From positions 1 to 16,779 of the forward strand of contig DUJK01000039.1 of assembly GCA_013329925.1 (NCBI GenBank): a DNA stretch of 16,779 bases. The letters run 5' to 3'. The notes below the pieces were generated by a model, which saw only the letters and a program-made list of their open reading frames with translations, made no database searches and had not been told where the DNA came from. Positions 1 to 8,131 of this stretch are shown in pieces. The stretch is from Candidatus Poseidoniaceae archaeon. Lineage in GTDB: Archaea > Thermoplasmatota > Poseidoniia > Poseidoniales > Poseidoniaceae. Position numbers and translations under genes: made by a program. Numbering within the stretch: the first letter of the stretch is position 1; each line of letters starts with the position of its first letter.

Positions 1-164
1 CCAGCATCAATAATTTGTCTTACTGAATTGCGATATTGGGATTCCTCATGACCAATTCCAATAAAGAAACTCCATGCTAATCTCATGGGTAAAGCCATGA
101 CAATTGGTATGGACAGGATTGCCGTAGCCCACAGCAGTCCAGATACATCTAGTTCCGCAGCCAT
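1..164 (-). CDS. Membrane protein of unknown function, N-terminal fragment
   Basis: The reading frame is open from an ATG at 164 (read leftward) to the window edge and gives 54 residues. An in-frame stop lies a short way upstream of this ATG with no other ATG between, so the start is well placed. The fragment begins MAAELDVSGLLWATAILSIP and continues with a hydrophobic stretch (about residues 8-28) that looks like a membrane helix. A more polar segment with HEESQYRNS follows. The product is not recognisable from this much sequence. It is divergent from serA and shares the roughly 100-bp region 165-263 with it. Confidence 0.55.
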   Translation of the reverse strand, partial: MAAELDVSGLLWATAILSIPIVMALPMRLAWSFFIGIGHEESQYRNSVRQIIDA

Positions 165-263
165 GTCCCGCTCAAACTGGTCTAACCGCTAATCCGGTTT
201 GAATGGTTTGGCTGACAATTTAATTTGTGTCAAGTTTATCGACCATGGAGATTTCCCCGTAGT
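165..263. promoter_or_regulatory. Divergent intergenic region with a possible serA TATA element
   Basis: This region separates the left-edge membrane gene from serA. An AT-rich element, CAATTTAATTT at 217-227, sits about 42 bp upstream of the serA ATG and could be an archaeal TATA box, which would put transcription start near 248-250. An ATG at 245 opens only a five-codon frame ending at TAG (260-262), just before the serA start. No strong Shine-Dalgarno sequence is visible. The promoter assignment is inference only. Confidence 0.3.
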
Positions 264-1250
264 ATGGGCAGAATTGCGGTTACAGATGGTATTTCTGATG
301 AAGCAAAATCTTTGCTCGAGAAAAACGGTCATGAAGTTGTGGTAAAGTTCTATTCCAATGAGGAATTATTAGACGGAGTTCTATCAACTTTTGATGCCGT
401 AATCGTTAGAAGTGCAACTAAAATTACCGCTGAAGTAATAACTGCTTCAAAGTCTAGTCTCTCAGTTATTGGAAGGGCTGGTGTAGGTGTTGACAATATC
501 GATCTTGAGGCGGCCGGTAGAGCTGGAATACCAGTTGTTAACGCACCTAGAGCTTCTACCCAATCAGTTGTTGAATTAACCATTGCCCACCTTTTGTCTT
601 CGGTTCGTAAAGTCCCTAAATCAGACCGGTCGCTTAGAGACGGTCAATGGGCTAAAAAGGCCATGAAAGGGTCAGAACTTGCAGGAAAAACTCTAGGATT
701 AGTTGGGTTTGGTAGGATCGCTCAAGGCGTTGGAGCAGTTGCTCAAGTTATGGGCATGACGGTACATGCATTTGATCCATATTTGCCTCCTAAAGTTGCC
801 AAAAGTCATAATACTAGGTTGCATAAATCAGTTGATGACCTTTTTTCTAATTGCACACATATCTCGATTCACTGTAACTTAACTGAAGAAACCCACCATT
901 TAGTTAATTATGAGATGATTAAAAAAATGCCTGGTAAATCACGTGATGGCGTAAAGTGCGGCAACCATATTGTCAATTGTGCTCGTGGAGGAATAGTCAA
1001 TGAATTAGATGTTCTAAGGGCACTTAACGATGAATCATTAACTACTGCGGCATTGGATGTGTTTGAAGTTGAACCGGTCCCAGCCGATTATGAACTATGC
1101 CAACATCCAAATTTTCATGGTACACCACATATTGGTGCTGCAACAATAGAAGCGCAGCGAAGAGTTGGAACTGATATTTCTAAAAATATAATGGCAGTTC
1201 TGCAGGGTAAGAAATGCGATTATATCGTCAACAAAAAGCATCTTTCTTGA
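264..1250 (+). CDS. serA: D-3-phosphoglycerate dehydrogenase, short form without ACT domain
   Basis: It oxidises 3-phosphoglycerate to 3-phosphohydroxypyruvate with NAD, the first step of the phosphorylated serine pathway, in the cytosol. From the ATG at 264 it has 328 residues. The N-terminal substrate domain has the family signature GRAGVGVDNID near residue 70. The Rossmann motif GFGRIA is at 148-153, with the NAD-ribose-binding Asp at about 171. The catalytic set is present: Arg241 in NCARGG, Glu270 in DVFEVEP and His289 in TPHIGAAT. It stops soon after the catalytic domain and has no ACT or intervening domain, so serine feedback through ACT is not expected. A longer frame opens at TTG (225), but similarity begins at the ATG at 264. 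A related 2-hydroxyacid dehydrogenase is the main alternative. dinB follows after 50 bp. Confidence 0.85.
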   Translation: MGRIAVTDGISDEAKSLLEKNGHEVVVKFYSNEELLDGVLSTFDAVIVRSATKITAEVITASKSSLSVIGRAGVGVDNIDLEAAGRAGIPVVNAPRASTQSVVELTIAHLLSSVRKVPKSDRSLRDGQWAKKAMKGSELAGKTLGLVGFGRIAQGVGAVAQVMGMTVHAFDPYLPPKVAKSHNTRLHKSVDDLFSNCTHISIHCNLTEETHHLVNYEMIKKMPGKSRDGVKCGNHIVNCARGGIVNELDVLRALNDESLTTAALDVFEVEPVPADYELCQHPNFHGTPHIGAATIEAQRRVGTDISKNIMAVLQGKKCDYIVNKKHLS

Positions 1251-1292
1251 GATTAATTTCAATAACCTATGACAACATAACTTATCCATAGT

Positions 1293-1297
1293 GTGAT
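1293..1297 (+). promoter_or_regulatory. Shine-Dalgarno-like GTGAT before dinB
   Basis: GTGAT lies 3 nt before the dinB ATG. It matches the 3' part of the archaeal consensus GGAGGTGATC, and this short spacing is what that part of the consensus would give. It supports the start at 1301. Confidence 0.4.
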
Positions 1298-1300
1298 ACC

Positions 1301-2416
1301 ATGAATCGAACTAGAATCATAGTTCATTGTGACCTTGATGCATTTTATGCAGCTGTTGAAACCTTGCATCATGGATTTGATGAAGCAATCCCTCTGATAA
1401 TTGGCTCAGACCCAGAAGGTGGGCGTGGAAGAGGTATTGTATCAACTTGCAACTATGCTGCTCGTAAGTTTGGTATTCGCTCCGCTATGGCCGTTAGTGA
1501 AGCATGGCGTAGATGTCCTGGTGCACCATATGGCAGCGGAATTTACATCAGAGGTAGTAGAGGCTTATACTCAAGAGCATCTCGTAAAGTGATGCAGATT
1601 TTACAAAAGCCCGCAGAATATTTTGAACAAGCAAGTATTGATGAAGCCTACTTAGATATTACCAATTTTGTCTCTGGTGATTGGGATGCAGCAGTGGCAT
1701 TATGCCGTGATTTACAAGAGGAAATTATCAAAGAGATAGGGTTGTCAGCATCATTTGGTATCGCACCAAATAGGATATTAGCAAAAATGTCAAGCGAGGT
1801 GAACAAACCTAAGGGTATATTTCGAATTCTTCCCGACGAAGTAAGTCAATTTTTTGATTCTAGAAATATCAGAGAAGTGCCCGGTATTGGTAAGAAGAGA
1901 GCGACACAATTGACCGAATGGGGCATAACAACTGTTGATGAAATCTATGGTTATGGAGAAATTGCTCTTGCAAGAATTACTGGCGAAAGGTTTGCTAATT
2001 GGATTATGATGGTTTATGAGGGAAAAACATCTAGTGAAATCAGCCCACTTAGAAGTCGAAAATCAATTGGTAAGGAACATACCTTTGATTATGATAAGGA
2101 TGACCATCAAGTAGTTCTTGAGTCGTTACTTAGTCTGGTACGTAGAGTGATGAAATCATCTCGTGAAGCAGGAGTTTCAGGTCGCTTGGCAGAAGTAAAA
2201 ATTAGATACACTGGATTTGAAACTCATACCCATGGCAGGTCAATACCTGTGGCAATGGATGATGATGAGGTATTTACTGGACTAGCAAAGCGACTTTTTG
2301 CCAATAACGTACAACAGGACCGAAAAATTAGACTTATTGGATTTAGGTTAGGGCAACTTGATACGCCAAAAACTAAGCAAACACGTTTGTTGAATCTAAC
2401 AAATGAAGAGGAATAA
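1301..2416 (+). CDS. dinB: Y-family DNA polymerase IV (translesion polymerase)
   Basis: This is an error-prone polymerase that copies past damaged template bases. The 371 residues match the usual DinB/Dpo4 length. The palm motif CDLDAFYAAVE (10-20) supplies the metal-binding Asp11, and Tyr16 falls at the steric-gate position that excludes ribonucleotides. The second catalytic motif SIDEAYLD (112-119) gives Asp114 and Glu115. The segment GIAPNRILAKMSSEVNKPKG (153-172) is a strong family signature. A helix-hairpin-helix VPGIGKKR (193-200) marks the thumb, and residues from about 250 form the little-finger domain. The C-terminus holds KQTRLLNL, which might be a weak sliding-clamp motif, but there is no clear PIP box with two aromatic residues. 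The gene is 50 bp after serA and abuts the stop of the convergent valS. Confidence 0.93.
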   Translation: MNRTRIIVHCDLDAFYAAVETLHHGFDEAIPLIIGSDPEGGRGRGIVSTCNYAARKFGIRSAMAVSEAWRRCPGAPYGSGIYIRGSRGLYSRASRKVMQILQKPAEYFEQASIDEAYLDITNFVSGDWDAAVALCRDLQEEIIKEIGLSASFGIAPNRILAKMSSEVNKPKGIFRILPDEVSQFFDSRNIREVPGIGKKRATQLTEWGITTVDEIYGYGEIALARITGERFANWIMMVYEGKTSSEISPLRSRKSIGKEHTFDYDKDDHQVVLESLLSLVRRVMKSSREAGVSGRLAEVKIRYTGFETHTHGRSIPVAMDDDEVFTGLAKRLFANNVQQDRKIRLIGFRLGQLDTPKTKQTRLLNLTNEEE

Positions 2417-4897
2417 TTACTCTAAGCTATGCATTGATGTTAGGATCTTAGAAAACTCATGTAAACTCTCAGGTATGACAATACCCGAAATTGGCTGATT
2501 TAAAGAAATTCCATTTTCCTTCTTGGTTGCCCAAACCTCACCATTGAAGGCCTGTAAATCTGTAGTGGCAGCTCTTAATTCTGCTTCCCGTGATTGGTTA
2601 GCAATAGCTGGGTTTGGAAATACATCTACATCAACAGCAGATTTACCATAGATGGTACTACTAATATGGTGAGTAAAGAATGGACATATAGGGCTAAAAG
2701 CACTCATAAAATCTCTAACTACGCGATGAATTGTCCATGCTGCTGCAGTATCACCATCATACAATCTTGATTTTACCATCTCGAGATAATGACTTGGTAA
2801 TATTCCCGTGCCAAATGCCTTAAGATTTTGAGTGGCTGTGTATATATCCAAATTAGCCCATGATGTGTTGACTTCAGACATCATTGAACTAAATTCTGCT
2901 AATATCCATTCGTCCTCAGTATTTAGGGTGTCTGGTGTAGTGTCAAGATCGCTTGGAATTTCAAATTGCGAAGCAAATCTTGCAACGTTAAACAGTTTGG
3001 TTAACACACCAAAGTACTTTTTCTCAATTTCCTCTGGATTAATATGGAAATCATCACCAACTTGTGCATCACATGCTTTCCACAATCTGAAACATTCACT
3101 ACCAATTTTATTGGCCTTTAGGTTAACTGTTTTTTCTGGTCCTTTGACTTTCCATGAGCCAGTACGGCCACCTGCGCCACATTCAAGAACAGAGTCAGCG
3201 TCAATACCATTGCCCAATGATTTACTCATTTTTCTGCCCCAAGGGTCCATTCCTAGGCCATCTATCCAAACATGTTTAAAGCCGGGTTTGTCGAGTAGAA
3301 GGGCTGATTTTAGTAGGGTATAGTAAAGCCATGTTCTGACAATTTCTTTGCCCTGCGGTCGTAATGCTGTGGGAAATGCTTTTTCAAACACTGCGGGCTG
3401 GTTTAGATATCCACTGACAAATAGATTCGAATTAGATGAATCCATCCAAGTATCGAATACTTTCTCTTCGCCAACAATCTTACCCATGTCTGCCGCCATT
3501 GCTGAATAATCACCAATATCTTGGCGAGTTTTTCGATTTATTACTCGACTACCTTCTGGTGGAGATTCTCTCCATGGTTGAACGTAAATTCCAGATGGTG
3601 GTACTATGATGTGTTTACTATCTTCACTGTACCATATTGGTATTTCTGTGTGGTACCATCTGCGGCGAGAAATTGGCCAATCAATGCTTATGTTATCCAT
3701 CCAATCGATTAAGAATTGACGATTTCTATGTGGATGAAATTCAATATCATCGATTAATTCTTTCATTCTACCTTGAATATGAGTTTGTCTGACATACCAC
3801 TCTTTGAGTAAAATAATTTCAACGGGGTTTTTGCCTCTTTCTGATACTGGAACTTCTTGGTCTCGCTCTTCAATTTTGGCCACTTTACCATTATCTTCAA
3901 GATACTCAATAACTGAGTTTCGTGCTTCAATTACCGTCATATCAGACCATTGTCCAGCAATTTCAGTCATCCTCCCCTCCAAATTAATCGCTTGAAATGG
4001 AGTAAGTCCAAGTTCACGAAATACTGCAACGTCATTTTGATCACCAAAGGAACACACCATCAAAACTCCTGAACCAAAATCAGATTTGACAGATGGATGG
4101 GTCATGATTTTAACAGTATTATCTCGGCCATCTACTGGCAATGGTAGCGTAATTGTCTTGCCTACTAAATGACGATATCTGTCATCATCTGGATGAACAA
4201 CAACTACTCCACATGCACAAATTAATTCCGGCCTAGTTGTAGAGATAATTATCTCACTGCCATCATCTAACTGCCATATTACATCAACAAGTTTTGTTTT
4301 ACGAGGTAGGCGCTCAACTTCTGCATCAGCAATTGTCGTGCCCTCGACAGGATCGTAGATATTTGGTCGCAAATCCTCGATGATAGTGCCATTCTTGAAT
4401 AATTCAACAAATATCGCCTGTGTTACTGCTCGATAATTCGGTGCGTCTGTTAGATATTCTTTTTCAAAATCACAAGATAGGCCCACTCTCTTTGCGGTGT
4501 TTCGCATGGCTTGCGTGAATTCCTCGATGGTTTCTTGACATAGCCCTAAAAATTCAGCTCGGTCGTAAGTTTTCATTTTTCTTTTGGTATTTTTTTCAAC
4601 GGTGAATTCTATGTTAATTCCGTTGCGATCAACACCCCAAGGGAAGTATACTTCTTTTCCAAGTAATCTTTGTGACCTTGCGATTACATCAATCATAGAG
4701 TATTGAGCAACTGCTCCAATATGCCAGGTTCCCGATGGATATGGTGGCGGTGTGTCGATGACAAATATCTCTTTACCAGAGTCTGGATTAAAACCGTATC
4801 TCTTGGTATATTCTAGTGCATCAGACGAATGCTCAGTCTGAATTTTCTTCTCTAGGTCTACTGACCATCTTTTCTCATTTAGTCTTGGAGTTGGCAT
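2417..4897 (-). CDS. valS: Valine--tRNA ligase, archaeal type
   Basis: It charges tRNA-Val with valine and edits mischarged threonine. With the start at ATG 4897 it has 826 residues. The class I HIGH motif appears as HIGA (59-62) after DTPPPYPSGTW, and KMSKS is at 556-560. The CP1 editing domain shows STTRPE (219-224) and, further on, CSFGDQND, which I recall as the archaeal form of this region. The catalytic core also carries DWPISRRRWYHTEIP (406-420), the usual ValRS signature. The anticodon-binding domain follows KMSKS. The C-terminal coiled-coil arm of bacterial ValRS appears absent or reduced. A GTG 33 bp upstream could extend the protein by 11 residues, but MPTPRLNEKRW looks like the natural start and has a G-rich tract just before it. 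The 3' end abuts dinB. Confidence 0.95.
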   Translation of the reverse strand: MPTPRLNEKRWSVDLEKKIQTEHSSDALEYTKRYGFNPDSGKEIFVIDTPPPYPSGTWHIGAVAQYSMIDVIARSQRLLGKEVYFPWGVDRNGINIEFTVEKNTKRKMKTYDRAEFLGLCQETIEEFTQAMRNTAKRVGLSCDFEKEYLTDAPNYRAVTQAIFVELFKNGTIIEDLRPNIYDPVEGTTIADAEVERLPRKTKLVDVIWQLDDGSEIIISTTRPELICACGVVVVHPDDDRYRHLVGKTITLPLPVDGRDNTVKIMTHPSVKSDFGSGVLMVCSFGDQNDVAVFRELGLTPFQAINLEGRMTEIAGQWSDMTVIEARNSVIEYLEDNGKVAKIEERDQEVPVSERGKNPVEIILLKEWYVRQTHIQGRMKELIDDIEFHPHRNRQFLIDWMDNISIDWPISRRRWYHTEIPIWYSEDSKHIIVPPSGIYVQPWRESPPEGSRVINRKTRQDIGDYSAMAADMGKIVGEEKVFDTWMDSSNSNLFVSGYLNQPAVFEKAFPTALRPQGKEIVRTWLYYTLLKSALLLDKPGFKHVWIDGLGMDPWGRKMSKSLGNGIDADSVLECGAGGRTGSWKVKGPEKTVNLKANKIGSECFRLWKACDAQVGDDFHINPEEIEKKYFGVLTKLFNVARFASQFEIPSDLDTTPDTLNTEDEWILAEFSSMMSEVNTSWANLDIYTATQNLKAFGTGILPSHYLEMVKSRLYDGDTAAAWTIHRVVRDFMSAFSPICPFFTHHISSTIYGKSAVDVDVFPNPAIANQSREAELRAATTDLQAFNGEVWATKKENGISLNQPISGIVIPESLHEFSKILTSMHSLE

Positions 4898-5055
4898 ATG
4901 CCCCACCGGCCCCACGCTCGTTAACAACACGGGTCCAACTCGCCCAATACTTACACGCTATCAAACCAACGGGTAAGTATTTGATTATCAATAACATTAG
5001 TCATATAGTCGGTAAACATTAGAAGCGGGTGCTCTTGGGTTAACATGGGAAGACT
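4898..5055. promoter_or_regulatory. Divergent promoter region of valS and the RND gene
   Basis: These 158 bp must carry the start signals for both flanking genes. A CATATAG element at 5002-5008 could serve as the TATA box of the RND gene, whose ATG is about 50 bp further on. That is the same spacing seen before the surface-protein gene at 15491. GGTTAAC at 5038-5044 is one base short of the GGTTAACC palindrome seen at 15428. The inverted repeat at 4946-4981 is listed separately. A second ATG at 5045 is out of frame with the RND gene. Confidence 0.4.
4946..4981. repeat. 9-bp perfect inverted repeat between valS and the RND gene
   Basis: AATACTTAC at 4946-4954 is exactly complementary to GTAAGTATT at 4973-4981, with an 18-nt spacer. 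It lies 49 bp upstream of the valS start and 75 bp upstream of the RND start. It could be an operator for a dimeric regulator or a hairpin in a 5' leader of valS. Confidence 0.6.
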
Positions 5056-8000
5056 ATGTCGGAAGGGAAAGATAATTCTAAACCTTCCATGGAAAGTCGT
5101 AAATTTTCCAAACGAATCGGTGCTTTAGCGGAGTATAGCCGAACTAAAATCCAAACAGGTGCCGTTGATTTAACTGCCCGTGTCAAGGACTTCCGTGCCA
5201 AATCTGCCATTGATGCAGTGTTAGAGGCCCCGGACCGGTTTAAACGTGAATGGCAAAAACACGGGGCAACTGGTGCAATAACCAAATATCCTGTGGCGGT
5301 GATCACAATTTTCTTGCTGTTAACAGCATATTTTGTATCTCAATCAGGGTTTCTAGATGATACGCGTTTTGATGACGATCCTGATAACCCTGCACTAAAT
5401 GTTAATGGAGATATGGAAGTTTACCTTCCGGAAGGAAGTCAAGTGGCTGAATTAATTAGTTTAGTCGAAGAAGATTGGTCTACTAACGTGATGATTATTT
5501 ATGTTGAATCAGGTACAAGAAATATTACCGACCAGAGAATTTTACAAGAGATGAGTTATGTTGAAAAAGAACTTAATCCATATCTTTCAGACTCTGAAAA
5601 CGATAGGGTCATTTACATTCTTTCATTATCAACAGTACTCAAAGAAGTCAATTCAAGTGCTCCAAGAGTAAGAGAGGCGTTCGTTACTGAACTTGGCCAA
5701 CTAGGATGTGCTCCTGGTTTAGATGAATGCGCGACTGCAGATGCTGCTGAAGCAATTAACACGGCATTTGCTGAGACAGATGACCAGTTTGGCGGTTCAT
5801 ATGAAATTCCTAGTCAGACTACAATTGATTTAGTAATCAATGAAATGTATGAAGAGGATGGAACTCCTACGCCAGGTCTAGATAAATTGGCCAGAGATGT
5901 TTGTACTGGTGGTGATGGAGATTGTGGTGGTCCAGATGGTTTACTTGATAGAGCGATTATGGCAGTAGCAGTTACCGAAGACCCTGATTATCCAGCTAAA
6001 GAACTAATAAAATATACTCAGGAAAAATTAGATGACCTTAGCACCCAAGAAAGGTATTGTGATGATACCAATGGTGATGGTGTTCCAGACCCAGAATCTG
6101 GTCTCTGTGATTGGAACGATCTAAACCTAACAATGACATTAACAGGTCCTGTTCCAATCACCAATGCTGTCACAGAATTCTCCTTCAAGCTGTTTTGGGA
6201 AATATTCCCAACTGCAATTGTCTTAGTTGCGCTTGGATTATTCATATTCCACTCTGACTTATTACAGACAGGTATTACAGGAATGAGGCCCATACAGGGA
6301 ATTAAGGTGGTGATTATTGCAGGTCTACCGACGCTATGTGCCGTTTTTTGGACGCTGGGGATTATTGGTGCGACCGATTATGAAGTTACGATGACTGTTA
6401 TCATAGTTGGACCAATTTTACTTGCTTTAGGAGTGTCATATGGTTTGCACATCACTAATCGGTATGCTGAGGAAGATGGTACGAAGTCAGAAAAGATGCG
6501 TGCATCATTATCTTCAACCGGAAAAGCAGTATTTTTATCCGCTGTTACCACTGTTATTGGTTTTATATCTCTAGTATTTACTCCCATGGCTCCGATTCAA
6601 ACGGTTGGAATTGCCCTTTCGGGAGGGATCATTGTTGTTTACGTTCTTACGATGTTTATGGTGCCAAATCTAACATTATTACTCGATTTAAGGAAGCCTA
6701 AACACCCTCCACTGAAAGCATTTGAAGTGTTAGTCGAAGCCCCGGTTAAGTACAGTAGAGCAATCATTGGAGTATTTTTGTTGCTAATACTCCTTTCAGC
6801 TACTATGGGCCAGGCAAATGTTAGGGAAGATATTGACCTGCTTGGTATGGCTCCAGAAGGTGAAGCACCAGTGATTAAAATGAAACAATATTCTGACGAT
6901 TTTAATGCTGGACAAATCGGTATGGTGCTTATCCATGCAAATGTTACCGGTGATACTAATGACGCTGATACTGGAAACGATGATCCAGCCGAGAATCTTA
7001 AACGAATAGATCAATTGGAAAGTAAATTAAACACTGTCAAAGATACTTCAGCAGTATCAATTGTCTTTTTGATGAAATCTACAGGTTTTGCACCGACGGT
7101 GTCAGGTACTCAACTATATGAATTTGTTAATCTAACTCCACTACCTGATGACATAAAGGAAACTGCTGAAGTATTACTTAATCAAGAAGTTACGGCTGAT
7201 GCTTCATTTTGGGATTTACTAATACAACCCGATAATTATGGCTTACCAGGTACCAAACAATCTCAAATTTTCTTACTGAACGTATTTTACGCCTCCATCA
7301 CCGATGAAACTAGAGAGATTTTCATCAGTGAAGATTTTGATAGAACTCTAATCTATGTTGACATGCCGTTTATACCCGTTGCAGAAACTGCGTCTAGCGT
7401 TGAAGAAGTCAATAAACATGCAGATTCGTTTAGATCAGTAGATAGCGGTAGAGCAGAGCATCTAACCGGTGTTGCTGCGACCGCGATTGAAGTAAACCAA
7501 TTAATTGTTGGTTCTCAATATACCTCGCTGGCATTTGCAATTATTCTAACCCTAATTGTTTTAGCAGTCGTCTTCAAAGACGTTAAGTATTCTTTTTGGA
7601 CCACATCTCCAGTTATCGCTACAGTTGCTTTGCAATGGTTAGTGATGTGGCAAATGGATGTCACATTATCGCTAGTAACGGTGATGATTGGCTCTATTTT
7701 AGTCGGAGTTGGTGTTGATTTCTCTATCCACATATCTAATAGAATTAGGGAATTAGGTGGTGGTGTAAAAGCCATCAAGACTGCTGCAGTTGGAACGGGT
7801 ATGTCATTGTTTGAGGCTGCAGTAGTGACCTCTTTAGGTATGATAACAGCCTACCAAATCCCAATTCCAGAAATCAAACCTTTCATTACGGTAATTCTGA
7901 TTTTATTATGGGTTGCGGCTGCAAGCGCGCTAATATTGTTACCGGCAATATTCGTAACACTAGATAAAATGGGCATTGGGGCGGTAAGTAGTTCAACAGG

Positions 8001-8094
8001 TATGGCAAGAAAATTGGGATTAATCTCTGGCCAAAAATCTGATGTTGATGTCTTAGATGAGGCTATTTCTGACGAAATCAAAGATGCATGGTAA
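5056..8094 (+). CDS. RND-superfamily membrane protein, MMPL/HAE3-like
   Basis: This is probably a proton-driven exporter or lipid transporter of the RND superfamily; the substrate is unknown. The 1012 residues show the duplicated RND plan. A basic amphipathic cytosolic N-terminus (1-75) leads to a first helix at about 77-96, a large outer loop (97-380) and five helices (about 382-399, 414-438, 441-461, 489-508, 514-538). A helix at 567-584, a second outer loop (585-818) and five more helices complete it. The helix-4 and helix-10 motifs are GVSYGLHITNRYAEE (459-473) and GVDFSIHISNRIREL (886-900), typical of the family. In the usual Asp-Tyr relay positions the first half has Ser461-Tyr462 and the second Asp888-Phe889. 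The first loop contains six of the protein's seven cysteines and Asp-rich stretches (DGDCGGPDG, DDTNGDGVPD) like calcium loops. The next gene starts 37 bp downstream. Confidence 0.85.
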   Translation: MSEGKDNSKPSMESRKFSKRIGALAEYSRTKIQTGAVDLTARVKDFRAKSAIDAVLEAPDRFKREWQKHGATGAITKYPVAVITIFLLLTAYFVSQSGFLDDTRFDDDPDNPALNVNGDMEVYLPEGSQVAELISLVEEDWSTNVMIIYVESGTRNITDQRILQEMSYVEKELNPYLSDSENDRVIYILSLSTVLKEVNSSAPRVREAFVTELGQLGCAPGLDECATADAAEAINTAFAETDDQFGGSYEIPSQTTIDLVINEMYEEDGTPTPGLDKLARDVCTGGDGDCGGPDGLLDRAIMAVAVTEDPDYPAKELIKYTQEKLDDLSTQERYCDDTNGDGVPDPESGLCDWNDLNLTMTLTGPVPITNAVTEFSFKLFWEIFPTAIVLVALGLFIFHSDLLQTGITGMRPIQGIKVVIIAGLPTLCAVFWTLGIIGATDYEVTMTVIIVGPILLALGVSYGLHITNRYAEEDGTKSEKMRASLSSTGKAVFLSAVTTVIGFISLVFTPMAPIQTVGIALSGGIIVVYVLTMFMVPNLTLLLDLRKPKHPPLKAFEVLVEAPVKYSRAIIGVFLLLILLSATMGQANVREDIDLLGMAPEGEAPVIKMKQYSDDFNAGQIGMVLIHANVTGDTNDADTGNDDPAENLKRIDQLESKLNTVKDTSAVSIVFLMKSTGFAPTVSGTQLYEFVNLTPLPDDIKETAEVLLNQEVTADASFWDLLIQPDNYGLPGTKQSQIFLLNVFYASITDETREIFISEDFDRTLIYVDMPFIPVAETASSVEEVNKHADSFRSVDSGRAEHLTGVAATAIEVNQLIVGSQYTSLAFAIILTLIVLAVVFKDVKYSFWTTSPVIATVALQWLVMWQMDVTLSLVTVMIGSILVGVGVDFSIHISNRIRELGGGVKAIKTAAVGTGMSLFEAAVVTSLGMITAYQIPIPEIKPFITVILILLWVAAASALILLPAIFVTLDKMGIGAVSSSTGMARKLGLISGQKSDVDVLDEAISDEIKDAW

Positions 8095-8131
8095 TCCAAA
8101 TCTCAAAAGAGCGGGAACGTTTGGAAGCATC

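Noticed and set aside
225..263. N-terminal extension of serA from a TTG codon
   Set aside because: The extra 13 residues do not resemble the family. The ATG at 264 gives the normal beginning (MGRIAVTDGIS).
2832..3323. 163-codon open frame on the plus strand opposite valS
   Set aside because: It is fully antisense to a strongly supported valS, has no recognisable motifs and no start signals. It is a shadow frame.
8057..8131. Upstream ATG for the EVE gene inside the RND coding region
   Set aside because: The 25 extra residues do not look like EVE sequence, and the ATG at 8132 precedes the conserved GYWLMKSEP exactly.
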